A DNA stretch of 64,000 bases from Microglena sp. YARC (GCA_022414725.1 CM039464.1:49474499-49538498); one strand, 5' to 3'. Shown: positions 31,287 to 41,084, counted from the stretch's first letter. Notes: a model not told the origin generated them from the letters alone. A program made the numbers and translations.

Positions 31287-32384
31287 TTACCTTGTGAAAA
31301 AGTATTTCGAGCCGTTTTCACCAGTATCTATCTCCAAAAGAGAGTTGTACTTGACGAATAAAAGTGAATAGTTCCTCGTGTTGATATTACCAGTGCTGTG
31401 AAATGTGATGTTATAGGGTATGTCTTCATCCATTACATCTATTGGTAGACCCAGGGCCCACTGACGAGTTGCTAGAGTACTTGCACTTCGTATTAATAGG
31501 GTACCATCCTTTGTCAATGTAGTCATGTGTTCCATTGATCTGTTGTCATTGTCAAAAATCATGTCCAAGTATTCATTTGCCCTGAAATAGTTTATTGGGT
31601 GGTCTGCAACAGGTATATTGTTGACACTAATACCAACATAAACTGGAGCATCATTTGTTATAATACTTGGAATGCCTTGTGAAAAATAGTAGCTTGTCCC
31701 GTTATAGTCTTGGGTTGAAGTCTTGGAGTGAAAATCTTCTGTCATGAACGTTGCAATAGCATACTCAATATCCTGGAGCAATGTATATATTAGTTTGTTG
31801 GTTTTCGTTTTCATTGAGTTGAAACATGGATGAGAAGTTGTCAAATTCAACACGTTCTGTGACATTGTCTTGAATTTCACTTCGAACAATAAGGTGTAGA
31901 TCGGAAATCTCATAGCTTGTTGAATCATTGTCTCTCAACAATACTGCAGCATCTGCCCAAACAATACAGATTCGAACCCTGCCTTTGATTACACAGTCCT
32001 TGGTACCTAAGATACCATGGAAACGGTCAATAACATATGGCTCATCATCTGACATGGAAATTAAATCCACAGCCTGAGCATTACCCAACATATTGGAGGA
32101 AGTCGCAGGGGTGTTATGAACAGCCATTAGTCTTGTGAGGTGATGATAATTGTTGATGGACTGGACCTCAACGTCATCAAACGAAACTGATAATGAACTG
32201 ATTAAGCAATCTATTCCCCCTGGGTGCAACACCATCCGAATTAAAAGTGAACAAAAGCTTGACACTGGATAAATCCCAAATGCCATCAGTCATTTCAAAC
32301 ACGGTCTGTGTTTGGGGGAAACCTGTTTTTTGTTCCTATTGGCTCAATTCTATGGATTTTAGTAATTGTTTTGAGGAAGTGCAT
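31287..32384 (-). pseudogene. PLV minor capsid/penton-like protein, frameshifted
   Basis: 366 codons from ATG 32384 (MHFLKTITKIHRIEPIGTKN). The jelly-roll-like text MTDGIWDLSSVKLLFTFNSD is followed by DVEVQSINNYHHLTRLM, then GRVRICIVWADAAVLLRDND and STSYEISDLHLIVRSE, patterns found in capsid proteins of PLVs. The frame changes near 32220 and 31790. The last part (GTLLIRSASTLATRQWALG, ending ENGSKYFFTR) is open to 31287. It lies directly downstream of the major capsid gene, the usual neighbour of the penton gene. The specific role is inferred. Confidence 0.6.
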
Positions 32385-32422
32385 TCATTTATATTATTGT
32401 TTACATTTATAATTATTTGTAT

Positions 32423-33601
32423 TTATAGAACTAATTCGAGCATCCTCCCCGCTCCCACACGGATCATGCTACTACACTCAATAAACACCATTGCAGTCAA
32501 GTTGGCTGAGCCTGCTGCTCCACTAACGGCTTGAGACTCGAATGCTTCCAATCGAACTGTTCCCTCTTGTGTCAATGCCCGACATGAACTCATCATCATT
32601 GTGGCAGAACTTGCATGAGAGAACAAAGAATTTATCACGCCAGCTTGCAAATGAATCACAAAGGGGACTTGACCTCCTAGGGTGTCCTGCAATTGGTTGT
32701 AAGAACTTTGTGTTAACGAAAAACACTGTCCAACATTGGCCCTAAAATCTGGATAATAAGTCCCATTGATAGTGAACTGAGCACTTTCCATCCCAGTCGC
32801 TTTCCTGACGAACGTGTTACAGTTTTTGGTCACTGCATCCAATGCTCCAGTAGGTGATTGATCTACAAACATTCCCCAAGCTCGATTAACCGACTGGGAC
32901 GACACACTGAATTTGGTGGACTGGCTATAACTTGATGCAGCTGATGAAAATGAAAAATAGTTCTTTGAACATGATTTCATACACACCTCCATTTTGCAGA
33001 AAGGCATTGTGTGCGGCATCAAAGAGCCCATCATCTATTGAGATAGTATCAACACTGAATGAAATGTCTGATAGAATAAATTGTCCTCCCCAATTAGACA
33101 ATTGGATCCATCTAGCTGTATCCTAAGGCGAACCTGCCCTAGGAGTTTGGTATCCAATATGCTGGGCTGAAAGCTATTGAGAGTCAGCCAATTACAAATG
33201 CAATAATCTTTTGGAATACCGATGGGAATAGCTGAACCATCACCTCCCGATTGGACAATCTTACGTCTGTTGTGGCAATCTGCACCAAAGGATGTATCAG
33301 CAATAATATTAAAAAGCTGATTATAATTGGAGAACCCTCCTATCACTTGCCCATTCACTTCCAAGTCGCACCTTTGTATGATTGATTCAATGTTCCTTGG
33401 CATGCCCCAGTATCTGTGATTGCTTTGAAACTCATTATCAGGCTATCAGTATCTATCAAAGTGTTGGAAGGCATGTCGACTGTAATCACACCATTGTTGG
33501 TAGCAGAAGTACTATTAAGGGTGGACAGCCGTTTAGTTGCTCGACTATAGTTAGAGATCCGTTTTGTAATGTACTGGAGGTTTTTTTGGGTATGCAGACA
33601 T
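32423..33601 (-). pseudogene. PLV major capsid protein (double jelly roll), frameshifted
   Basis: Start ATG 33601 after TATATAAG (MSAYPKKTSSTLQNGSLTIV). Then DMPSNTLIDTDSLIMSFKA; RNIESIIQRCDLEVNGQVI; NRRKIVQSGGDGSAIPIGIP; NWLTLNSFQPSILDTKLLGQ with VRLRIQL; QFILSDISFSVDTISIDDGL; KNYFSFSS...TKFSVSSQSV; the SGIDTRGNSSIGSIRVSS block; and a C terminus FIECSSMIRVGAGRMLE. This order matches PLV major capsid proteins: two jelly rolls joined at the ILDT-LG-VR-I-L block. Several frame changes (near 33510, 33400, 33080, 32720 and 32540) break it. It would form the hexon-like shell. Confidence 0.88.
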
Positions 33602-33634
33602 GTAGCTTATATATACTCTATATTTTGATAATAA

Positions 33635-34231
33635 TCAAAGTTTATTTTTCAGATAATTATAGATATCTATATAATGATTTTTGGTTCTCCGTTTGTCAAG
33701 TAGTCTTTGTAATCCAGGCTCATTAGAACGTTCTTGGTATTCGGTTGCAATTGCAAGCACCTCCCTCTTAGATTGGCCACTTGAATCTGGTGATGCGTGC
33801 CTGAAGTCAAATCTATCTAGTGACCGCCTCAAATCATACCGTTTTTTTAGGTGCTGCATAATTGGCATTAGACGGAGATGGTCGAGAGGAAGGTGGTCTA
33901 GGTAAGTGGTCTATATACGTCCTAGTTCCTTGAAACACATTTTGTGGTGCAGTGTTTTGTTGAGTCATGGCAGCCCTCGCAGATCTAGCAAGCTGTTCTA
34001 CAGCAGATACCCCCATTTACAGCCTGAGCTATCATATTTTGATGGGGTTGTTTTGGGATCTCTATTACATATGGCATAAGGGTTGAATCCCATCATTCGA
34101 GGGAGTGTCCTATCAGCAGGTAATTTAACACTAATTGTTGTTGCTCTTTGGTTTGTAGTATTCCCTCTTTGTTTGATTGTATTTGTTTTTGTTTTTGTTT
34201 TTGTTTTCCCCACATTTTTTCTGGACCTCAT
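33635..34231 (-). pseudogene. PLV hypothetical protein at the divergent promoter, frameshifted
   Basis: 199 codons from ATG 34231 (MRSRKNVGKTKTKTKTNTIK). A basic N-terminal tail is followed by PADRTLPRMMGFNPYAICN, then in another frame SAVEQLARSARAAMTQQNTA, then LRRSLDRFDFRHASPDSSG to the stop at 33635. A basic, Pro/Ser-rich protein next to the capsid gene could be a core or scaffold protein; this is only a guess. Confidence 0.45.
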
Positions 34232-34254
34232 GGTTTAAATTATGTTATAAATTA
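34232..34254. promoter_or_regulatory. PLV bidirectional promoter region
   Basis: Only 23 bp separate the two divergent start codons. The AT-rich sequence contains TTATAAATTA, TATA-like for the rightward gene, and TTTAAATTA in both directions. Confidence 0.55.
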
Positions 34255-34946
34255 ATGTACAACACCTCTCAGTATATATTTGCTCAGCCAGAGACACCAA
34301 AAAGATCACCGACAGTTTTTCAGGAGACTATACGCACTTATAAACACCCCCCTTATTTTCAGGGTCTTACAATGATCTTACAGACCAATTGAATGTACAA
34401 AACGCTTTTGTTGCTATTGGTCCCGGAGTGAAGGTGAGTCGTCTTGAACTACCAACGCAGACTGGAGCCAATGGGCTGGTTTGATTCACTTTGCAGACAC
34501 AGGGTCGGAGATTAATGGAGCATATCTTTCTTGAGCGATGGGGGTAGTGAATCATTCAATTTCTCTTCGAATTCATGACAAAAGCTAGGATTGACCAGAC
34601 GGGATCATACATTAACCTTTCTGACAAGTCATATAAAAATCATATTGAATACCTCAACCCTGAGGAGTCATTGAAGGCGATCAAATCTTTGCAGCCGCAA
34701 AATACACGTTCAAGGGAGATGCTAAATGCAGTGGAAATTGGGCTGTATGCCCAAGAAGTGATAGGCGTTTGTCCAGAAGCTGTGAGATTCCGTAGACTCA
34801 GAAAAGAGAGATTGGGTCTCAATTACAACTCCTTGTACCATCTAATTGGTGCAATAAGGGCTTTATCAGTCGAGGTTGATGACCTAAGCAAACAATTGAA
34901 GAATGAACGGTATAAGAATGCCCAGAATACGTGCACAACGAAATGA
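34255..34946 (+). pseudogene. PLV fibre-like protein with S74 intramolecular chaperone domain
   Basis: Start ATG 34255 (MYNTSQYIFAQPETPKRSPT). The frame changes near 34365, 34500 and 34560. The middle text is VAIGPGVKVSRLELPTQTGA and LSDGGSESFNFSSN. The last part is open from 34575: GSYINLSDKSYKNHIEYLNP, SREMLNAVEIGLYAQEVIGV, and LNYNSLYHLIGAIRALSVEV with VDDLSKQL. This is the layout of peptidase S74/tail-spike chaperone domains (SDxxxKxNIxxL, GxxAQEV, Y-x-x-L-x-x-L-x-x-A-I-x-x-L). Such domains help fibres trimerise and then cleave themselves off. The gene probably encoded a vertex fibre. Confidence 0.7.
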
Positions 34947-34998
34947 ACGTTCGCAGATTTATAATGCAAAAAAGGAACGGAACGGAAGGCTATGTTGA
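34918..34998 (+). CDS. PLV very small basic protein, possibly truncated
   Basis: The ATG at 34918 overlaps the end of the fibre gene. Text MPRIRAQRNERSQIYNAKKE, stop at 34998. A 1-bp change would extend it by about 10 codons. Resembles the basic N termini of other small PLV proteins. Weak call. Confidence 0.3.
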   Translation: MPRIRAQRNERSQIYNAKKERNGRLC

Positions 34999-35079
34999 AG
35001 GCAGAGTCTGTGTAAGTGATAAAATAAATTGAATCATACTTAAGAACTTGAGCATATTATATACTATAAGTATAATAAG

Positions 35080-35360
35080 ATGAGCGAATCTGCATCAAAG
35101 TTCACGTATTCTAGTGAAATCCACAGACGAAAATGAAAGAAGACCCTGCATATCGTGCTCATGTAAATAATCTCGCCAGACTTGCAACTGTAAAACGGTA
35201 TCAAACAGATGAGGCATATCGTGAGAGGCGACAGCATATACAGGAACAGGTACAAAATGATCCTGAATTTCGCGAAAAACGAATGAACGCGCAAGACTAT
35301 ATCATGCAAAAAAAAGAGAAAAAAAAGGCGTTATTATTGGCAGAAACTGTCGGAGTATAG
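35080..35360 (+). pseudogene. PLV small charged repeat protein, frameshift in an A run
   Basis: ATG 35080 (MSESASKFTYSSEIHRRK) runs into TGA in the run CGAAAATGA. One extra A would join it to MKEDPAYRAHVNNLARLATV, open from 35133 to 35360. Two related motifs are seen: KEDPAYRAHVNNL and QNDPEFREKRMNA, with DEAYRERR between. The internal ATG at 35133 could also be a start. Function unknown. Confidence 0.5.
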
Positions 35361-37959
35361 TGTTTCATTTAAAAAATTGAAATGCACATTATTTTTTTTA
35401 GTATTTTAAGTAAAACGCTTAAGGGATTGTTCACATATTAATATATTACAGAATTATAATGGCATCAAATACAACTTTGGCAAAATGGTACAAAAAGCAT
35501 TTGGTAGCAGCAGGAGAAACTCCACACAGGATTACTAAAAAGTTTGTGATCGAACAGGGTCACGAATCAGTAGAAGAGTTCTATAATGCTGTGGAATGGT
35601 ACAAGAACTACATGAAAGAAGAAGCAAAGAAGGCTAGGAGGGGAAAAAAGGCAGAATATGATAAGGAACGCTACCAAAAAAACGCTCCCAAAAGGTTAGT
35701 CGAATTCGAGCTTTTCAATCAGGCCAGCAACACTTTGTATGTGTATAGATGTATTTCTATCACAAACGCTTTTCGTCCTTTAAAGGATTTCAGACCAGAC
35801 ACATTGTTGGTTTTGGCCTCAATTAACAAAGACAAATATACCAAAAAAACTGAAGAGGGAGAGTATGTGTCTAATACATTAGCTGGGAAAAACAAAATTT
35901 TCACAGGATATGCAGAACTACTAGACAGACTTGACATTGACGACCCAAGTATAGCAGCTTTGTTAACAAGACTCATATCACAATCCCTGGCAATAAAAAT
36001 CATCTCCAACGAACCTGTGAATAATACAGTTGATAGACCGTTCTTGTACAGGCCCCTCAGGGATAACATAGATACTGTTTATACAGAATGTAAGTTCATA
36101 AGATTGAGTGGGACAATGAAGGAGATAGCTTACAAACAAGTATAAAAAGGACCAGGAATCGGAATTTACCCAACGGAGCATGTGCAATTGAAGCAATTCT
36201 GAATGGTTTTCAGCCAGCATTCGACTCCTACAACAAGAAATTAAAGTATCATAAACATACACTCACATTTGAATCAATTTATTGGGATATATTCGAAAAA
36301 AGAATATGACGGAGTGTCTGACATTGACATGACAGTCGAGGATTATTTGAAGTGGTTCAAGAAGAATGGTTTTGGAGCAGAAATATACGACAACGAAAAC
36401 AGGGTAGTATGTAAATATGAGCCACCACCTGAGGAGCAAACAAAAACATACAGTATCCAGAAACTACGTGTCATATATTGGCATGAACATGTGCAGAACA
36501 TAGACGAAGTGATGTCTTTTGCCAAGACAACTAAGAAGGACATGTACTCTCGTCCGTCATCCAACTTTGTAGTGCCAAAAGTCAAAAGGTTACAACAGAC
36601 ATGTATCACTTGCAAACAAATACGAAGACATATTCCCAATTATTAAGCTGGAATGGAAGCATCAAAAAAGGACATCAGAATCATCTACAAAGGAGATATG
36701 AAAAGAAGTTCTGTTAAACTTAGTTCAAAAAGAAGGATGTGACCCCAAGCCGATCATGCAAACTGGACATATTATTTCACGGTTAGAATTGAACCACATC
36801 GTGACAAAGGACGACAAAACCTATAGCCATCTCAGTTGAGAATGCATCTCAAGTGCAAGGGTTTTCAAAATGTCCAATTCTAGACGTAGACACGTTTGTA
36901 GACTACAAGAACCTGGACTCAGAAGTGAAGGATCGTTTCTAAGTAATAAATTTAAATCCGAGATGAGCATTGAGCCAGTGAGGTTGTCAAAACATGTTTA
37001 GATCGAGTGCCAATGGGCAGGCTTGTTGACAAAGATCTGTCTACCATAGATCTTGACGAGATTACAGCGTTTGATATCAATAAGCATTACTTTACTTGCA
37101 TATGGATGTTGGTTGATGGACCAGGGTTCCCAGTTACAAATTCATGGGATATATTCTACACATCATAGATGATAAACCACTAAATGAAGCAAAATTCACG
37201 ACTAAGAAACGAAAGGTTGTGGAATATGATGACCCGTTTCAAAACACTTCACGCAAACAACACTTGATTCTCAGGCGGAATAGTTAAAAGGAAACCGTTC
37301 AAACAAAGGATACCTGTATCTCGTCAGAATAGATGAGGAACACCCCATTTACAACCAGGATAAAATGCTCATTTATGGGTACGAAGTTGTGCAATTGAAA
37401 TTCAAATACACAATATTAGCATATCTGCGAGTTGAGTGGAAGAAGTGTAGGTATCTAGCAACTATATTAAAACAGTGTTTGGGGGAGGGGAAGTACGGAC
37501 ACATCCCAAAAGATTTGTTAAAGGGAATCCCTAACGAACTATCAGGCCTTTTTGGAAAAAAACACAACACCAGCATTCAAAAATCTTCAAGAACAGATCT
37601 GATGCTGTAGAATATGCAAACAAACACAAAGGAAATGTTATACCTATGGCAGACGACGTGTTTCTTGTAACCATCACACAGAAACAGAGCTCATAAACGG
37701 ATTTCTACCAATGAGGTATGCCCTCACGAATCTAGCAAGATTCCAGATCAATGACGCATATGAAAAGCTGAGCGTCGACATCAAGTGCTTGCTGTAAAAA
37801 CCGACTGCCTATATGCCATAATAAAAGACGGAATGTGTATCAAACAGCGAATTGGCATATATTTCGGTCAATACAAGATATTGAAAGGATCTCTGCCTCC
37901 CAATAACGAGATTGTACAATACAAAACAAAACAAATCATAACATACCCAGAGCAAGATA

Positions 37960-39165
37960 TTCGTATTGTTGACAAGGTTTTACCAAAAACAATCATTGAT
38001 GGGTTTGCCGGTTGTGGAAAGAGCTATGCTGCTCAAACTATGTCTATAAACCTTTGGGGAAAATAAGAAACAACGTTTTTGAGGATAAGGAAATATTGGT
38101 GGTATGCCCATATAACTCCCAGGTTAACAATGTGCTAAAGAAAAGCAGGGAAGACGGACATGATATCCAAGCATGCACATTTCACAATCTTATTGGCCTC
38201 AATTTCGAAGGAGAGTATGGGAAGAACAACGCATTTTCACTAGATGACATTAAAGCCATCATATTCGAGGAAGTAATGTTGATGACCAGGAGACATATGA
38301 ATGAAATGAACAAGTTCATGCACAAACACCCACATATATGTTTCATAGCCAATGGGGATTCACACCAACTGGAATCGATTGATGATGATGCTACAATTGA
38401 GATGAAATGTGACTATGTGCAAAAAATATTCGATAATAAATATACATTAACATTCAACCATAGACTGAAAACACAACAAGACAGAGATGATATGCTCCTC
38501 ATCCAAAACGACCTATTTGACGAAACCAAAGATTTACAAAAAACCATCAGAAAATGGTTCAAGGATAGAATACTTTCCTCGTTAGAAGATGTTAGTAAGC
38601 TAAAAATCAATAGAGCAATCAGCTATCTTGTGTACAGCTCAAAGGTTTTTGAACACTTTTATAGACGAGCGCCTGGACAAAAGTAAAAGCGGAAGGCAGC
38701 ACAATGCTATACGCTGGCAGATGGCAAAACATATCACTTCGGCCAAGAGCTAGTTTGCAAAACCAATATCACGAGGAGTTATAAATACAAGGACGATGGG
38801 GAAGAGAAAACAGCAACAACCAAGTTGCGTCCGAATCAGAGGTACACAATAATCGGGCAGACCAAAAAGGAATTCAAACTACAGGACATCTCGTCTGAAC
38901 ACATCAAAATAGATATAACGCACGACATGATCTGCAAATGGTCGAGCTAAGTCACTGTAATACGTGTCACAGCGAACAAGGGTCTTGCATTGCAGAGAAG
39001 TTTGTCATAACAGATATGCTAACAATCACGGACAGGAGATGGGTATACTCAGCTGTTTCCAGGTGCAGCAAGCTATCTGACGTATATTTTCTGCAGATGG
39101 ACTTGACAGACCTGAGGTTAGACGAGTTCTTCAAAGACAAAATACAGGGATACAAAAAACAAGAC
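37960..39165 (+). other. SF1 helicase domain region
   Basis: Walker A DGFAGCGKSYAAQ (about 37996-38035); Walker B-like KAIIFEEVMLM; motif III FIANGDSHQLESID; LTFNHRLKTQ; and the C-terminal motifs CNTCHSEQG and WVYSAVSRCSKLSDVYF. The order fits SF1B (Pif1/RecD/Dda-like) 5'-3' helicases. Frame changes occur near 38060, 38680 and 38945. Confidence 0.8.
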
Positions 39166-39199
39166 AGGTCAAAGAAACGTGATTATGACTACATGTTAG

Positions 39200-39405
39200 A
39201 GGAGTATGTAGAAGTGGAATGGTGCAAGGAGCAATACATCAAAAACAATGTATGTATTGGATGTCAAGGACACATGAATGTGGAGAAGAGTAGCAAAATT
39301 CAATGTACTGTTGACAGAATAGATAATGCATTTGCACACTTCAAGTGGAATTGCAGATTAATGTGCAATAAGTGCAATACCGCGAAAAAAATAAGTTTAA
39401 CGTCC
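39200..39405 (+). other. HNH-like domain at the C terminus
   Basis: CIGCQGHM, CTVDRIDNAFAHFKWNCRLM and CNKCNTAKK form the CxxC...DRIDN-xxAH...N...CxxCN pattern of HNH nucleases. Open and in frame with the end of the helicase fragment that starts at 38938. Confidence 0.6.
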
Positions 39406-39420
39406 TAATATATATATAGG

Positions 39421-40500
39421 ATGACGGATCTTGAATATATTTTAAAAAATAATCCGAATCTAAAATTGCTGTCCAAGGCAAAGCTATTTACAAGGCTAAA
39501 AGATGACGGGATTACCAAACGAGATATTGAAGATTACTTCAATCCACGAGAACTCACACAAATATATCAAAAACCACAAAATACCAAATTCAAATTCAAA
39601 ATAACCGCCCCTCCAAGATCTTTCCAAATCGATGTAGCAATTATGCCATTGTCGAGCAAGAGGATAAATAATAACATAAACCAAATTCTTATGTGCATAG
39701 ACATCATTTCTAGAAAGGCTTATTGTTACCCACTGAAAAGCGGCAAGATGAATGATGTCTTAGACGCCTATCAGAAATTTATAGGCGATGTAGACGAAGA
39801 TATCAACAGTGTATCAGGAGATAATTTTTTTGCATCTTCAATATTTGAGTCTTTCAATAAAGAACTAAATATAAGGATTTATACAGACGTTGCAAAAGAA
39901 GACCACATTACTCCGATGGGGAACAAGCTGGGAATCGTTGACCGCTTTACCAGGACTCTGAAAGGTTTGATAAAGAAACACTCAATGGAGAACAAGACTA
40001 AAAAATGGGTAGATGCACTTGGTGATATTGTTGAGCTTTACAACAATACAGCCCATTCTGGGTTGAAAGATGCAACCCCAGAAGAAGTATATGATGATTA
40101 TGACTACAGCCAAAAGCTATATGAAGCTCAGTCAAAAAAGAATGAAAAGATGAATGACAAAGTGACCATGAAAGTAGGGGACAGAGTGCGTGTAATGTTA
40201 CAGAAGAAGACCTTTGAAAAGGAGAAAGCCACGTTTTCCACAGAGATTTACACCATTGAAGAACATATAGGATACAGATTCAAGCTCAAAGGAGTCAAAC
40301 GTCTATATAGACCAAGCGAAATGAACATTGTTACAAATGTGAAAGACAGATTAGAGCCAGAAAAAGAAGACAATCAAATCAGAAGGATGCAAAGATCAAA
40401 GGCATTTAATTCCTATGACGAGATTGTTACTGCTCTTGATAAGAAGGACGAACCAAAAGCAAAAAGAACAGTGCGAAAGCCCAAACGGTTTGCTGAGTAA
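39421..40500 (+). CDS. PLV retroviral-type (rve) integrase, 359 aa
   Basis: This intact ORF starts 12 bp after the previous stop, with TATATATATAGG before ATG. The catalytic core has Asp71 in FQIDVAIM, Asp134 in SGDNFFAS and, 39 residues further, GIVDRFTRTLKGLI, where polinton integrases usually carry Glu (ERF-x-RTLK); here it is Asp174. It is followed by WVDALGDIVELYNNTAHSGL and a C-terminal SH3/chromo-like part (MKVGDRVRVML, LYRPSEMNIV). It would insert the element DNA into the host genome. It is the best preserved gene of the element and lies next to the right terminal repeat. Confidence 0.92.
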   Translation: MTDLEYILKNNPNLKLLSKAKLFTRLKDDGITKRDIEDYFNPRELTQIYQKPQNTKFKFKITAPPRSFQIDVAIMPLSSKRINNNINQILMCIDIISRKAYCYPLKSGKMNDVLDAYQKFIGDVDEDINSVSGDNFFASSIFESFNKELNIRIYTDVAKEDHITPMGNKLGIVDRFTRTLKGLIKKHSMENKTKKWVDALGDIVELYNNTAHSGLKDATPEEVYDDYDYSQKLYEAQSKKNEKMNDKVTMKVGDRVRVMLQKKTFEKEKATFSTEIYTIEEHIGYRFKLKGVKRLYRPSEMNIVTNVKDRLEPEKEDNQIRRMQRSKAFNSYDEIVTALDKKDEPKAKRTVRKPKRFAE

Positions 40501-40587
40501 CAGCGGCGTTCCGCTAACCAACAGTCCTCCATTCCTCCTCCTGCGAGTAGCGGGGGCGGAACGGTAACCGGTATATCAGTCGCATCC

Positions 40588-40665
40588 TGCGCGGAGAGTA
40601 GAAAGGTGTAACAAAGTGTAATGAATCGTATTTTGTCGTATTTTGTCGTATTTTGTCGTATTTTG
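40588..40665 (-). repeat. PLV terminal inverted repeat, right
   Basis: Perfect 78-bp inverse of 28107-28184. Confidence 0.95.
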
Positions 40666-40787
40666 ATTGATGCTTCGCATCCATTAGCCGTTAGGCTAAT
40701 CATATTTTTTCTTATCCATTCGTGTAACCTCCCGTCACGCAGTGATGGTCGCGTCAGCTCCCGAATCTTAGGCGAATCGCGTCAGCT
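40666..40787. other. Right remainder between inner and outer inverted repeats
   Basis: About 120 bp, containing a short two-copy direct repeat (CGTCAGCTCCCGAATCTTAG). No gene seen. Confidence 0.6.
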
Positions 40788-40980
40788 CCCGAATCTTAGG
40801 CGAATTGTTGGTACTGCATGATCATTTGAGAGAAAGACGACAGAACGCCCACAAAAACAAATAGCCCGGGCCATCGCTAGAAAGTCGCGGAATTTACCTA
40901 CCCTTCTTTTGCATTTTTCGGAATTTTCTATATACTCGGGAAAGATGCCGTCGTGCCGCTAGTGCCATACTTACTCTCAC
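40788..40980 (-). repeat. Outer inverted repeat, right
   Basis: Inverse match to 27064-27259; followed by the CCTCATAT direct repeat. Confidence 0.9.
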
Positions 40981-41084
40981 CCTCATATTGGTGGATTTAC
41001 TAACCTACTGATCCCCCCGACGGGTTTACCCTCCGCTTTATGCCTGATACCCCGTTTCAGTCTTACTAGACCCCTGACTGAAAC

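Larger units (their letters stand above)
35459..39408 (+). pseudogene. PLV giant replication protein: polymerase-like, SF1 helicase and HNH regions
   Basis: About 1,316 codons, readable through many frame changes. The N-terminal part (MASNTTLAKWYKKHLVAAGE) is open to 36145, followed by fragments such as MTVEDYLKWFKKNGFGAEIY. Near 37060-37130 the text TAFDINKHYFTCIWMLVDGP and near 37780-37810 AVKTDCLYAIIKDG resemble motifs A (D-x-x-x-x-Y) and C (TDS-Y) of family-B-like polymerases. Then comes a complete SF1 helicase and a C-terminal HNH-like zinc cluster. The parts have no starts of their own, so one fused protein is the simplest reading. The polymerase call is inference; the helicase is secure. 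Confidence 0.7.
28107..40665. mobile_element. Polinton-like virus (PLV), integrated, 12.6 kb
   Basis: An AT-rich island bounded by perfect 78-bp inverted repeats (28107-28184 and 40588-40665). It has divergent gene blocks and the hallmark set: double-jelly-roll major capsid protein, probable minor capsid protein, FtsK/HerA-type packaging ATPase, retroviral-type integrase, and a large replication protein with SF1 helicase. Genes are packed, with TATA-like sequence directly before most start codons. No SF3 helicase or adenain-type protease was recognised. Known relatives infect or integrate in protists and algae. Many frameshifts break most genes except the integrase. Confidence 0.93.
27064..40980. 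mobile_element. Outer inverted-repeat element enclosing the PLV
   Basis: Inverted repeats of about 195 bp lie at 27064-27259 and 40788-40980, with only a few mismatches and 1-bp indels. They share CGGCACGACGGCATCTTTCC and GCCCGGGCTATTTGTTTTTG. An 8-bp direct repeat CCTCATAT sits immediately outside (27056-27063 and 40981-40988), the pattern of a target duplication. Inside lie about 850 bp of less AT-rich sequence with a spliced minus-strand gene on the left, the PLV, and about 120 bp on the right. Either the PLV inserted into an older DNA transposon, or these are the true ends of a larger PLV. An 8-bp duplication fits hAT, P or KDZ-type transposons better than polintons (5-6 bp). Confidence 0.75.

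Noticed and set aside
28100..40672. Target duplication directly at the inner PLV repeats
   Set aside because: Flanking bases (left TTTCACGA, right ATTGATGC) do not match; no duplication of 4-8 bp could be supported.
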